Shown here one piece after another: positions 11,444 to 22,688 of a stretch of 64,000 nucleotides of DNA; position 1 is the stretch's first letter, and each line of letters begins with the position of its first letter. A program made the translations under genes and the position numbers. Source of the DNA: Dimargaris cristalligena (taxonomy: Eukaryota > Kickxellomycota > Dimargaritomycetes > Dimargaritales > Dimargaritaceae); NCBI GenBank assembly GCA_027576995.1, contig JANBQC010000006.1, positions 1 through 64,000 on the forward strand, given 5' to 3'. The notes under the pieces are model-generated. The model was not told the DNA's origin. It did no database searches and saw nothing but the letters and a program-made list of their open reading frames with translations.

Positions 11444-14400
11444 TTAGAGCATGGTCAGAGCTAGTTGAATAATATAAAACCACAATGGCAACATTATTGA
11501 AGATTAGTTACAATGGTTCAGTGACCCGGCGTTCCGTTGGTAATCAATAAAAACCACCACAATAATGAAAATGCACAAATAAAATCGGACAATACTTACA
11601 TTCAGTCATGATTTGAATCTGTTCCTCGTAACCTCGCTTGGTTGTGCTCAATTCATCCTAAAGGAAATATAAACCCAATATAGTATAAATTGGCATACGG
11701 TTTTAAGTAAAATGTTCTTTGGTAGAGCTGGTGATATATTTCTTTAACCAGTACCAATAAAATTCGGCCAGCCTCATAAAAATGTACATATCGATAGGAT
11801 GGCCTCTACGGGTTAATGGTAGGGCCTACACTATTAACGGCATACCCATAGCCAACAAAGCCAGCGGTACATATAGGATAATCTGTCATAAGCTTACCTC
11901 TAATTCGGCAACTCGGGACTCCATCTGGTCTATCCGGGATTCCAGGGCCGATTTTTCGCTGTTAGCCTGCGAGAGTTGACGGTTGGCGAGATCCCAGGCT
12001 TTATGGAATTCCACCGCCTTGCTATCGGCAATTTCCAACTGTCGATTTGGTATGATAATTACGCGGAGCGGTATAGACATTATTAATAGGGTTAGATATG
12101 GGTGTGAAAATATCCCAAGATGTTCCGACATGGGTAAACCCGTGGCATTAATGGCCTATTATAATATTCGTACGAATGACTTTGGTAAGAGTCGCAATGG
12201 TAGATTGGATTGGGTATTTACCTGGACATTTAATCGGGCAATCTGGGCCTGGAAGTAGGCAGCAGTTTCCTGCTCGCGGAGCATAAATGCCTAAGGGATA
12301 ACGCAGAGAGTAGCGTATGTATGAAATGTTTGGGGATATAAGGTAAGTCTCCGGGGTATGTCTGTGCGGATCCAATGGCATTGCAATAGTCAGAAACAGC
12401 TAATAAATGTAATACAACTGGGCATAATGGTGGCATTAGAATAGTGCTGCACTTACCTCTGCCTGCTGCTCACTGAGTGCAGAAGACTGGGCCTGGGTGT
12501 CAGGCTGCACGCATAGCAACCATAACATAAATTCAAAGGACATAATTCAATTCAGCGTAGTTAGATTAGAGTCTCGGGGGGGGGGGGTTTGAATTGGCCA
12601 ATAACGGGAATATAACGGGCGATAATCCACGAAAGACTTAACGAGAAATTGAGCCTAGAGCCAGTCTACCACGTTTTGACCTCTTTGGTTAGAGACTCGA
12701 AGGAGAAATAAAAGCTGTCATGTACTTACATTAGTCGAGGGTAACTCGGGTTTGTTATCGACATCGACATCGGTATTAGGTTGGGGCGACAGTGATGCTG
12801 GCTTCTCCTCAAGGACCACGTCGGTGGGTTCGATATACCCATTACTATCGGTATTTTCCGGCACCGCCGGCAAAATTGGGGAGGCGTGCTCGGAGAGGGT
12901 ACCAACGTCACCCTCTTCGGTTGGAACCGGGGACACTTGGGATCGGGGTGTATTGACCGCATTAACGTTCGCCTTGCCATTAGCCATCGGCGTAGTGGGA
13001 GTGGAGCGACTCAACTCACCGGTGCCATTGGGCACGGGGAGAGCGGTGACAGTGGCGGCGGTGGCGGCCGCCGACTTGACCATAGATTCTTGAAGATCCG
13101 TCAATTGCTGGGTCAGCTCGGTAATAACACTCGTTAATTGCTGGCGTTCTCGGTTACGTTGCTGCTCTTGGTCCTGGTGCAGTGCGTCAAACTGGGCCTT
13201 TTGCTTACCCAAGGCCAATCGGGTCTGTTCCACGGTTTGCTTCTCCAATTCCTGGTAACGACGCTGGGCTATGTTCAGCTCATTCTGCAAACGTTGCTGG
13301 ACTTCGGCCTGGTGTCGCTTCTCATCATCAAATTGGTCAATATGGAATTGGAGAGCATCCTGTAGTGATATCGGTAGATAGGAGTGAAGTGGAGGGGAGT
13401 ATATGTGGTTAGGACTATACCAGGCAGTGGTGTCCAAATAATGGGTGAGCAGTGTTGGTGGGAATCCCTATTACTCAGACGGTAATCAATCAAGGATCAT
13501 CCGACCTTCACTAAATCCAACCCCGATTCTAAATTAACCGGTGATAAGGCAATTATCCTAATCGGTCCTTCAGATTTAATAATAATAATAATAATAATAG
13601 GTAACACATGAACATACCTTAAGGTCCGCGTTGGCCCCCAACTGCCGATTCATCCGACTTTCGAGGCTTGCGATATTCTGGTCTTTGGTGGCAATTTCGG
13701 TGGACAGCTGTTGTAAAGTAGCGGTCAGTTTCTCCTGTTTCTGGTTGGCGAAGCGCTCGGCGGCCTGGGCCTTCTTTTTATCTTCATCGAAGCGTCGCTG
13801 CCACTGGCGGCAATCGGCCTCGAGCCGATCACGGTCACCTTCTGCCTGCTTCAACGACTCGGTGGTTTTCCGGTGGTTGGCCCGGAGGGTAAGGTAGTTT
13901 TGGCGCCAGGCGTCGTACAGTTGTTGGGCAGCGGTGAGTTCAGTGGGCCAGGGTCGGATTTCGAAGATATCCATGGCCGTAGGTGGTCGGGACGGGGTGG
14001 TCGAATCCACCCAAGGGTAGAGCTTCCAGAGGCATACTGCAGTCAAGGATCCGATGAGGGCGGCGATTTCCCGGAGGGGGGAGGCCTGGACCTCAATGAC
14101 CTTGTCGGCGATGATACGCTGGGCCTCCTCTAGAGCGAAGTAGGGGGCGAAGTCCGGATGGCCGTCCCGCTGAGTGAAGCGGGAGGCACACTGCAGAAGC
14201 TGCTGGTAAGTATCCCGGTAGAATTCGGTAGTGGAGGCTGTCTCCAACAGGAAACCAAAATACCACTGCAGGAACTTGGCCAGGTGATCCAGAAGCTGCG
14301 GGCGAAAGTCCAGCGGCACGGTCAACATGGAGCCACCCAGGGAATCGATACAGGCTTGCATAAGGGCCTCATGGCGCTGGGCCACTTCGGGAGGTAAAAA

Positions 14401-15309
14401 CGCCGAGGCGCGGCCAATCTGCTTGCGGAGGGCGTCCCAGGTCTGTTTGAGAGTGGTGATGGTGGTCAGAAAATGGTTCTTGATGGCCATGGGAAAGGCC
14501 AGAATGTTGGAATCAAAGCGCTGGGTATTGTCCATGACTGAGGAAAGCACAGTGATGATGTGACTAACGAAGCGTTGCTTGATCTGGAGCTGGCCACGGG
14601 TATACGCCAGCGTGGTTTCGGAGTGCCGCAAACTGGTCTGCAGTTCGGCCTGGCTAGCCTGTAACGCATCCAGCTCCCCCGTCAATTCTGTGACCCGTTT
14701 CTGGTACTGTTTGAGTTTAGGGCGGTCGGCCCCTTCGGTCTGTTGAATCTGCTCCTGGAATTTCGTCTTGTCGTTGTTCAACGTGGCGATATCCCGGCGG
14801 AGCGTGCTTAGCTGGCGCTCAAATGCGGCGCGAGTCTCGGATAGTTCGGAGTGAAGCGACTCATTCTCGTTGATTTTGGCCTGGAGTTCATGGCTGATGG
14901 CCTCCAGGGCCTCACGGGTGCTGGACAGGTCACGCCGGGTACCCGTTCCAGCGAAAAGCCAGCCCCGCTGGGACTTGGCCTGTTGAGCCGCGGCGGTCTG
15001 TAGCACGTCGAGACGTTTGATGAGCCGGCGGTTGTTGAATTCGAGGGTGTCCATCTGATTGCGGTACTGACGGCTCTCGGCCCGCTGAGTAGAACATTCC
15101 TGAGCGAGGAGTTCATTCTTCTGCTGGACTTGTACCACAGCCTGTTTCAGGACGGCCTGCTGGGCTTTGATACGGGTGTAGTCGGTGAACAGGCGCTGGT
15201 ATTTGGAAGCCAGGGTATCGCCGGACAAGACGTCGGTCGAGAGTACGGTGGAATGAGGGGGAGACCGGGGAGTCTCTAGAGGCGGCGGGCCCCGGACGGA
15301 GTTTGACAT
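11444..15309 (-). CDS. PPP1R21-like coiled-coil protein (KLRAQ domain; FERRY complex subunit 2 homologue)
   Basis: Homologue of animal PPP1R21, a Rab5-effector FERRY subunit linked to endosomal trafficking. Seven exons on the minus strand: 15309-13618, 13359-12730, 12504-12457, 12290-12222, 12038-11898, 11657-11600 and 11460-11444. They total 2655 nt (884 residues) and keep frame throughout. The N-terminal KLRAQ region (about residues 30-110) contains KYQRLFTDYTRIKAQQAVLK and a MDTLEFNNRRLIKRLDVLQ heptad stretch. The middle (about 240-430) is a helical domain with the TTKRS-N-type layout. Residues 560-680 and the small exons encode further coiled coil. The penultimate exon carries LSTTKRGYEEQIQIMTE, matching the TTKRSYEDQL box near the end of PPP1R21. 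The last 17-nt exon is the least certain. Residues about 680-770 are a low-complexity linker. All junctions are inferred. Confidence 0.82.
12576..12587. repeat. G12 homopolymer in an intron
   Basis: Twelve consecutive G (C on the transcribed sense strand) inside intron 2 of the PPP1R21-like gene. Homopolymers of this length also occur in the small-gene array at 42-50 kb, so they are a general trait of this genome's noncoding DNA. Confidence 0.9.
13576..13599. repeat. (TAA)n microsatellite in intron 1 of the PPP1R21-like gene
   Basis: About eight TAA units in tandem. It lies 18 bp beyond the donor site of the first intron and does not affect coding sequence. Confidence 0.9.
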
Positions 15310-15921
15310 TGCTCTATTATTCTATTATTTTACTCAACAGTCTAGTGGGAAAACCCGGAACGGGGGAATTGAGAAGGTTGGTGGGGACTGTGAATTAAAA
15401 AGACAAGCAAGCAAACGAATAATGTAAGCATGCAAAGTTAGGAATGCGGTAGGTGGGATGAACGCACTCCAAGCCAGAAGGAAAGAGGGACTAGGCAGGT
15501 ATTGTGGAGGTGGAGGAGGGGCGAGTGGTTTCAAGCGAGGGGGAATGGACTGAACGGATGAAGCCAAGGGAAGGGCATATAATAAAAGGATAAAAGGGCA
15601 GTGTTAGTGAGGGAGTTCCCACTATGTATGCTACTTACAAGGGTTTGTTGTCTTGCTGCCTTTCCACGCCTGTCGTCGACTCTTCGTTTCATCTTCTCGT
15701 TAATCTCTCTTCCTTTACCCACTTTAGTAGAAAGCCGTCGACCTCTCCAATACCCCCTGGCTTGTTACACCTTCTATACTTCGTTTACCTCTACACAGCC
15801 GCTCGCCGTCTGTTTTGCTTCCACCCCCCAGGCTGCTTTGTAGCCCCCACTGTCTTCTTCCCTAGGCCCCACCCTCTACTGTACCACACGCACTTCTACC
15901 CCACCCCACCCTGCTTCTTAA
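15310..15921. other. Divergent promoter region with pyrimidine-rich leaders on both sides
   Basis: Between the starts of two divergent genes. From 15620 to 15921 the plus strand is dominated by C and T; from 15310 to 15560 the minus strand is. Each gene is therefore preceded by a C/T-rich leader in its own sense direction. A short TATA-like ATATAATAAA is at 15578. Confidence 0.5.
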
Positions 15922-17295
15922 ATGTCCCACATGTCCGCCTCACCCATCACTTCGGTACAGCCCCAGGGCGGTATGGGTTCCCCTCTGCATAACGGCTATG
16001 GTCCCAACGGCCAGCCCGTTGAGCCCATGGTCTTGCCCAGTCGCCTCTACCTCGATGTGCGCGGCACCGAGTTCATCGTCGAGCGTGATTCACTAGGCAG
16101 CTTCCCCGAAAGTATCCTGGCCGCCATGTTCCCTAACGGTATGTCCGTGGTGGCCCGCACCACCGCTACGGTTGACGAAGCAGCCGCTAAGCCCCGGACC
16201 AGCAACGTCAGTGACGCGCCCTCGGACCTCTCCACCGGTAGCCAGTCCACGGACACCGATCCCCACCTCGTTGATTCGACCGCCCCTACTTATGTCGCCA
16301 ACCCACCCATGGATTTGGTCCGGGTCGATTTCCACCCGGCTATGCTGCGCTATATTTTGGACTTCTACCAACGCCTGGCCACCCTGCGCTCCCAGCTTAG
16401 CCAAAGCTTCTCTGCGGACTCACAGCTCGAAGACCCCGAATATTTGGGCGCCAGCTACGATGAGTACCCGTCGACGGTGGATATGAGCGACGCGTCCATG
16501 GTGACCGCCCAGACGTCCCTGAGTAATTCGCGGGACGGTCTCCCTGCAAACAACTCCACCGTGAACCACTCCCAGGTCTCCAGCCAGGCTACCGAGCCTT
16601 CCGAGACGCCCCCCTCGTTCGCGTCGTCCACGTATATGCTCTTCGGCAACATCGCCCATCCGTACTTCTTAGATAAACAGGCCGTGATTGTTTTACGTGA
16701 AGATCTAGACTATTTCACCATTGTCAAACCCTACACGCCCAAGTCCCAAATTACCCCCAATGGGCCCCCACCCCCCACTTCCACGCTGATTGCCCCCCTG
16801 ACGGTGGGTGAACTCAAGACTCGCTGCGGCGATGTACTCCTTGAACAGCGCCAAGTCTTCTCCGCCCTGGAACGCAATATGCATCAGCACCAGGGCCCCA
16901 ACGACGGTGACGACCAGTCGTCGTCACCCCCGGCCGAAGAGGGGGGAAATAGTACGCTCCCGGCGAGCCAGCCCATTCCCAATATCACCGGCGGCGTGGA
17001 GCAACAGCTCATCGATATGCTCTGCGTGTCCGGTTTCTCCCGGAACGCCAACTGGGGCTGTCGGGTGCGGGAACCCAACCGCTCCACCGTCTCCAGCCTG
17101 GCCCTGGTGCGCCTGGAACCCACCGGTCAGCCCGCCCAGTCCGCTGCCGCTCAGAAACTGCTGCTCTTCTGGAAGAAACCCGCTCGCAAATGCTGGTGGG
17201 ACGGTATTGACATTTACGTCAATAACACCATGGATGATATCCCTGTGCGCATTTGGTGTCGCCGCATGTGGACCTTAGAGCTGGTCCTTGTGTAA
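15922..17295 (+). CDS. Whi2-like BTB-fold stress-response regulator
   Basis: Resembles the fungal Whi2 family. Yeast Whi2 partners Psr1/Psr2 phosphatases, is needed for full general stress response and dampens TORC1 under low amino acids. 457 residues, no intron. A KCTD-like BTB/T1 domain opens near residue 38 with RLYLDVRGTEFIVERDSLG followed by FPESILAAMFPNG. The domain is interrupted by an acidic Ser/Thr-rich insertion (about residues 80-125) and resumes at VRVDFHPAMLRYILDFYQ. A second conserved block follows low-complexity sequence, with NIAHPYFLDKQAVIVLREDLDYF at about 235-257. The C-terminus has NANWGCRVREPNRSTVSSL and KKPARKCWWDG, which I associate with the family. A second in-frame ATG four codons downstream is also possible. 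Function is inferred from family resemblance only. Confidence 0.78.
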   Translation: MSHMSASPITSVQPQGGMGSPLHNGYGPNGQPVEPMVLPSRLYLDVRGTEFIVERDSLGSFPESILAAMFPNGMSVVARTTATVDEAAAKPRTSNVSDAPSDLSTGSQSTDTDPHLVDSTAPTYVANPPMDLVRVDFHPAMLRYILDFYQRLATLRSQLSQSFSADSQLEDPEYLGASYDEYPSTVDMSDASMVTAQTSLSNSRDGLPANNSTVNHSQVSSQATEPSETPPSFASSTYMLFGNIAHPYFLDKQAVIVLREDLDYFTIVKPYTPKSQITPNGPPPPTSTLIAPLTVGELKTRCGDVLLEQRQVFSALERNMHQHQGPNDGDDQSSSPPAEEGGNSTLPASQPIPNITGGVEQQLIDMLCVSGFSRNANWGCRVREPNRSTVSSLALVRLEPTGQPAQSAAAQKLLLFWKKPARKCWWDGIDIYVNNTMDDIPVRIWCRRMWTLELVLV

Positions 17296-18448
17296 TAGAT
17301 TGAGAGAAAGAGAGCATCCCCCTTCTATTTCATAGTTCATTGTTATCCATTAGCGTTGCTTGTTTTCGCGTATTTTTATAACATTCCCCTCGTGTCTCCA
17401 ACGTTTCTTCTACCCAACTCCTACTCTTACACTTAAATTTATTGCCTAATTTTACTTTGGGGCTGGCTTCTATCACCACCTTCTCCCGTTTTGGATACTT
17501 TACTTCGCCTGTAGTCCTAATTCCTTCACCTGCGCCCATTCAGCCCAAACGGCTTCCTCCCCACTCTGGAATGGACTGCCTTTGGGCGAAGGACTAGGCC
17601 CGGTTTAGAGTTGTTGCATCGGCAGTTTTCGTTTGGCCATGTCTCTTTTTTCTATATTCAAATCCTATTCCGCCCTTGCTTACTCCGGTCATCGCCTTCC
17701 ATTACCCATTCCCAAAAAAATATTAATGGGCCCTATTTCCTGTGACTGCCATTCTATACCGCCCATTATTCCTTCCTTCTCTACTTTATTACCTTCCATC
17801 ACTTATTATTTATTTTTTCTCCTTAGCTATTACAACCCTACTGTACGCTATGCTCCATTTCCACCGTATTTCACCTGCATTCGTTTCCCTACTGCGTTCT
17901 TATTATATCTTTTTTTTAAAATTCATTTTTATTTCCTTATACCAGATATCTTATTATTCAATCATTACCAATTTTTAGTATTAGTTAAATTTGATTGATT
18001 TGAACGGATATACGCTGTCTCGACCGCTCCTCGCTGATCGTGTGCCGTAACCGTCAAATGCCATTGTCGAATTTTCGTCTCTCGCCTACTTTAAGTATTC
18101 TATATGTGAGGCCTATTTACTCCTACTTGCTCGGCCATGTATTTCTTTTGCATTTGGAGGATACCCCCTATTTTCCCTCCTTCAATGTACTTTTAATACA
18201 CTGGGATCCCCTCTTAAAGTATTAATCAGTACCCTCTTCTCTCTCTCTCTTTTTAATTTGAAGCCAATAGAAATGTCCAACCATGCAGGTACAGAGTGAT
18301 GGAAAATGAGTCATGCTGGATATAAGTAGGGGTAGGGGGTACTCAATTTTAATATGTCCCCCCCCCTCCGATATAATAAGCAGGGGGATCTACGCTTAGA
18401 ATAGTGACCGCGTATCTCTCCCTCTACTATACTACACCCACGTACGAT
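17296..18448. other. Convergent 3' intergenic region, T/C-rich
   Basis: Lies between two converging stop codons. 17600-17990 is very T/C-rich with a run of short tracts, and 18236-18256 is a CT microsatellite. No gene, RNA or duplicated segment recognised. Confidence 0.5.
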
Positions 18449-20449
18449 TCAGTACTGCTTGATGACCGTATCTCGCCCAGCGACCGCTAATCCTGGGTAT
18501 GAAGGCTGATCAGATGAACCTAGGTACTGCGACGCCTGGGGCAGGACGCGAATCGTATAGAGTGGATCAATATCAGTACCCGTCAGTTCGTGTGTCACGT
18601 ACACGTCGGCCGGACCGCTTAAAGTGTTATTGGCACCGGTACTGTAAGGGATTGAGAAGACGCTGGCTAGACCGTCGGCTGAAGAATAATGGCATGGGTA
18701 GAGCATATTTAAATACACCATTGGTTAGATGAGACCCACGGCATCGGGGAAAACCATATGAGATGATGAAACACCTACATGTATTTAACAATAAACTACA
18801 TTAATCTTATGTGAAAACCCATATAAATGGTGAACTTACCCGTGGCTAATGCAAGGCTGGTCCGCCCCGGTGCAAACTCCCCAAGAAACACCATGTCATG
18901 GATGCTGGCCCTGTTGCGCCGGAAAGAACCCAGTGGTTGGCTAGAGTGGATAGTTCCAATAATCATATTATATTGATAGTGTGAGGTTCAATATAAGGAC
19001 AGTCGCCAAAACGTGATGGGGCCGGATTATTAATGGACATCTCAGAAAATGGGGAACATATCGACTTACTTCATGGACTTCGTATCCCAGTATTCAACGA
19101 GACCATCGTCCGACCCAACCACCAATAGAGAATGGTCGGTGTCAAAGGCAACAGCAGACAGGTCGCCGGTGGCTCCGGCGGATTGAACGGCGAAAACGGG
19201 CTTATATTAAATAAATAAAATGTAAAAAAAGTTCAATGGAGCGCATGGACTAATACCGTTTACCCAGGCACTTAGAAATGGTGTATATTCTTATGTCCGA
19301 ATCTTGGTAAAGGAGTGTGATTTTGGTGCATGTACCAAAATTTGATTATTGCATCCCTATTAAAAGGGGATGGGGGCTTACCTTGGCAGACGGATCACTG
19401 GTATCGAGACCATAAATCATCCCATTTTTCGTAACAGCTACACAGAGTGTGCCCTGGTGGCCCGCTCGGGGGTCGTGGCCCGTAAAACTCTGACCCAGGG
19501 TAATTTTACAGACCTGATCGTCTGGTTTCGCCGAGCCCCCCTCAGCAGTTACCGTTCGTGAAAGGTCCCAGAGGGCCAATTCCCGTTGCGTGCCGCACTC
19601 CCATAGCCGCACAGAGCCATCGGACGAAGCGGATAGGACGGTTCGACCTACACCCCGGATGGCGACATCGGTGATGGCAGCCGTATGGCCCCGCAGGACG
19701 ACGGGGTTACTACCATCCTCGGCTGACCAAATCCGAAGGGTTCCGTCCATGGCACCACTGAGCACGACTTGGCCCGAGGGGAAGAGCCGGCAAATGGTGA
19801 TGTCCCCCTGGTGGCCCCGCAGGGTTGCCCGGGTGACCCCACCCTCGGCGGCGTCGATCACCTGCATTTGACCATGGTCACCGCCTAACACGATGGTATT
19901 GGGGTTGGTCGGAGCAACATCGAAAGAGCGCACGGGGCCCGTCATGGACGACGTGGTGAAGCGATAAGGTGCGCATACCCGGACAGCGGGGGCTGGCCCG
20001 GGACTAGCCGGGGCGACTGCGAAACTAAGCGGGGTCAATGGGGTCAGATTGCGTGGAAAGTCCTTCCCGGTTAGCCGGTAAAGTGCTTGGGGAGCACGCT
20101 TAACATGGATAGTGCCGTGGATGGCAGGTTCGCCTGGGAAGTCGAGTTGGAAAGCAAGCGATTAGAAGCATCGAGTATCATTTAGTATTTTCATATTTAA
20201 AAAAGGGTAGGAGATATTGGGAAATGCTCACTTTAATCAGTCGTATTTGGCGGAATCCATACCAATCTAGGCAGGTTGGTTGTACCACTATCATATTGGA
20301 TGCTTGCGGTTAATAAACTTACCTTCCTGATACTCCGAAAGCCAGAAGGAGGCTTGATGTTTGGGAGTTTGGGCAATGTCCAGTATGTCCTTTTGCCAGT
20401 CGGCCTGGACGGTCAAGCAGGGCAGGTGTTGGGTAGTGCGGGTGGACAT
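18449..20449 (-). CDS. PAAF1: Proteasomal ATPase-associated factor 1 / Rpn14-like WD40 protein
   Basis: WD40 chaperone that binds Rpt ATPases of the proteasome base during 19S assembly (yeast Rpn14, animal PAAF1). Five minus-strand exons: 20449-20323, 20133-19382, 19200-19070, 18940-18840 and 18678-18449. They sum to 1341 nt (446 residues), in frame at every junction. The N-terminus has VQADWQKDIL, and the first junction yields EYQEGEPAIHGTIHVKR, matching the family's pre-propeller segment. WD blades are clear in exon 2: LRGHQGDITICRLFPSGQVV with GAMDGTLRIWSAED, then LRGHTAAITDVAI with SASSDGSVRLWECG. Later blades end in VGSDDGLVEYWD and RRNRASIHDMVFLGEF. Residues 55-70 are an Ala/Pro-rich stretch absent from yeast Rpn14. 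The protein is slightly longer than usual (about 390-420). The next gene starts divergently 700 bp away. Confidence 0.9.
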
Positions 20450-21156
20450 GGCGGGCGGAGCTTCGAAGAACACCGGCGGAGAGGGGTTTTTTGGGCCTGG
20501 ACAGGGGAACGAAGGGGTTGTGGGCTACTGGGCCGGGGTCGCTTAAGGAACGAGGGGTAGCGCGGCGAATAAAGGAGCAGTAGGCGCAGAGTGCTTCGCA
20601 AATAGGAAGGGGTTATGGGCAATGGTCCAAAGAGAAGTATGGACACGGCGCATTTACACGTGGGACAGGAATAATAAAGGAGAATAGGAATAGGAAGACC
20701 AAGTTGCGAAATATAGGCATATATACTATACTACTACTACTACTATAAGCCCCCCCCTGCCTAGCATATATGGTATATAGGAGGAAGGTTCCGTTACCCA
20801 GCCTAACTGAGGAGATGGCCCTTTCCGCTGGTAGACTGACCAACCCACTCAAGTGCGGGGGGATCTTGTGACTCTTGGGGGCTCAAAAAACTAGCCAAGT
20901 TGGGAAACCCTCGTGAGGGGAAGAGGATCCCAAGACCAGTAGTAGCAGTAGTAAGAATACTATTCTTCATATTGACGAGCCTTCTGTCGGGAACTCTAGA
21001 CTACCTCTAAACTATATATACTCCATTTGGCCGCCAAAGCTCTGGCCTCCCATTCCCGCGCTATTCGTCCCGAGACCGGCAGACCCTCCCCATTCCCCGC
21101 ATTTCTGCTACCCAGTTCTTTACCCAGTTACACTCTAGCATTTGGATCGTTTAGCC
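20450..21156. other. Divergent promoter region between PAAF1 and NUC1
   Basis: Both genes start outward from this stretch. It holds a CTA triplet repeat near 20729-20745, a TATATATGCCT-like element, and C/T-rich leaders toward each gene. No coding frame of interest. Confidence 0.45.
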
Positions 21157-22290
21157 ATGAACCGCAACGCCGCCAAGGTCACCTTTTTCGTCGGGGGCTC
21201 TATGTTCGGGGCACTTTTGGCCAGTGTGTATCACCAACGTGCCCGGCCCACGCAGACCCCACCTCCACCCCCACCGAGTGTCAACCCACCACCCGCTTAC
21301 CAGCCCCCGGCCCCCCTACGCCCGGCTCCACCAGTGGCAGTGGTTCCCGGTACTCCCCCTCCCTTCACCGGGCCGAAGGCCACCCCTGTAGCCCATCTGC
21401 CACCACCACCACCGTATACCCCGGCTCCCGCCACTGACGAAACAAAAGTCCCCGTCAAAAACGAGACGGCCCGCGTCCTCGAAGCCCTCGGGCACCCGGG
21501 ACCTATTGCCGATACCGGGTACTTTGGGTCCTACGTGAGCAATTTCAACCGGCAGTTGCGGAACCCTAACTGGGTTTTTGAGCATTTAACGGCAGAAAAC
21601 CTGCGCCGCGAGGCGGGTGAAAAAGATCCCGACCGGTCCAACTCGGCGTTCCGGGAGGATACGCGTATTCCCATGTTATTCCGCGCGCGCCTCAAGGATT
21701 ATTTCAAGAGCGGTTACGATCGTGGTCATATGGCCCCCGCGGCTGACGCCAAACGGTCCCAGGGCGCCATGGACGATACGTTCCTCCTGACCAACATGTG
21801 CCCCCAGGTCGGGATGGGCTTCAACCGCGACTACTGGTCCCATTTCGAAACTTTTACCCGGCGCCTGACCAAATCCTTTTCGGATGTCTACGTGTTCACC
21901 GGCCCGCTGTACCTGCCCAAACCCATCCCCGGCTCCCCGAACAAATATAAGGTGGAATACGAGGTCATTGGCAGTCCCCCCAATATCGCCGTGCCCACCC
22001 ATTTTTATAAGGTGATTCTGGTCAAGAACGCGGTAGGTAAATATTCCGCCGGTGGGTTTGTGCTACCCAATGCCGTGATTCCCGACGATGCCCCTCTGGG
22101 GTCGTTTGTCCTGCCCATCAGCGCCATTGAAAAAGCGGCTGGCTTGACCTTTTTCGATAAAGTGCCCGAAATCGCCATCCCGGGCGCATCGGCCCCATTA
22201 TGTGCTTCCACCCTATGCTCGCTGACCGAGAGCCAGGCCTACGTCACGGCGGTTAAGAAACGCAAGGCCCTCAAGGCACCTTCTTCGTAA
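21157..22290 (+). CDS. NUC1: Mitochondrial EndoG/Nuc1-type endonuclease
   Basis: Beta-beta-alpha-metal (DNA/RNA non-specific) endonuclease of the mitochondrial intermembrane space; in yeast it acts in mtDNA recombination and cell death. 377 residues from the ATG at 21157, chosen over an ATG five codons upstream because it opens directly on RNAAKVTFFVGGSMFGALLAS, a membrane-anchor/targeting segment. The catalytic motif DRGHMAPA (His191) is intact, preceded by RARLKDYFKSGYDRGHM and followed by LTNMCPQVGMGFNRDYW, which includes the metal-binding Asn. NPNWVFEHLT and FTGPLYLPKP are also typical. Between anchor and nuclease domain lies a proline-rich linker of about 80 residues, much longer than in yeast Nuc1. 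No intron. Confidence 0.94.
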   Translation: MNRNAAKVTFFVGGSMFGALLASVYHQRARPTQTPPPPPPSVNPPPAYQPPAPLRPAPPVAVVPGTPPPFTGPKATPVAHLPPPPPYTPAPATDETKVPVKNETARVLEALGHPGPIADTGYFGSYVSNFNRQLRNPNWVFEHLTAENLRREAGEKDPDRSNSAFREDTRIPMLFRARLKDYFKSGYDRGHMAPAADAKRSQGAMDDTFLLTNMCPQVGMGFNRDYWSHFETFTRRLTKSFSDVYVFTGPLYLPKPIPGSPNKYKVEYEVIGSPPNIAVPTHFYKVILVKNAVGKYSAGGFVLPNAVIPDDAPLGSFVLPISAIEKAAGLTFFDKVPEIAIPGASAPLCASTLCSLTESQAYVTAVKKRKALKAPSS

Positions 22291-22688
22291 TCCAGCTCCC
22301 CAGTTCCCTGTATAGAGTGGCGAGTGGCACCCTTCCCTAGAGTGGAGGGGTACCTCAATTATTTAATTGTAGAGAATTCCTTTTACATGAACACCATCGT
22401 ATCTGTTTTTTTTTTAGATGGACCAAACAGCATCCTGCAGTCTACCCATTAGTCTCCACTAACCTATTTATGAATATAAATTTCCGTTTTCTTAAAATAC
22501 TAACATCGCTGGAACTGACCCATGATCCGAGTAATGACTATGCAAAGTGAATTTATTGCCTACTAAATTGTGTATTATGAATGATCAGGGTTGAACAATG
22601 CACCTAAGCTAAACCCATGTTTATATTTATTAGACAGCGGTACTCAATCCATTCGTTACAAGGTTATCGACTTGAATGGAAGCAAAAT
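22291..22688. other. Convergent 3' intergenic region
   Basis: Short AT-rich spacer between the stop codons of NUC1 and the bL21m gene. Contains a T9 tract near 22407. Nothing else recognised. Confidence 0.5.
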
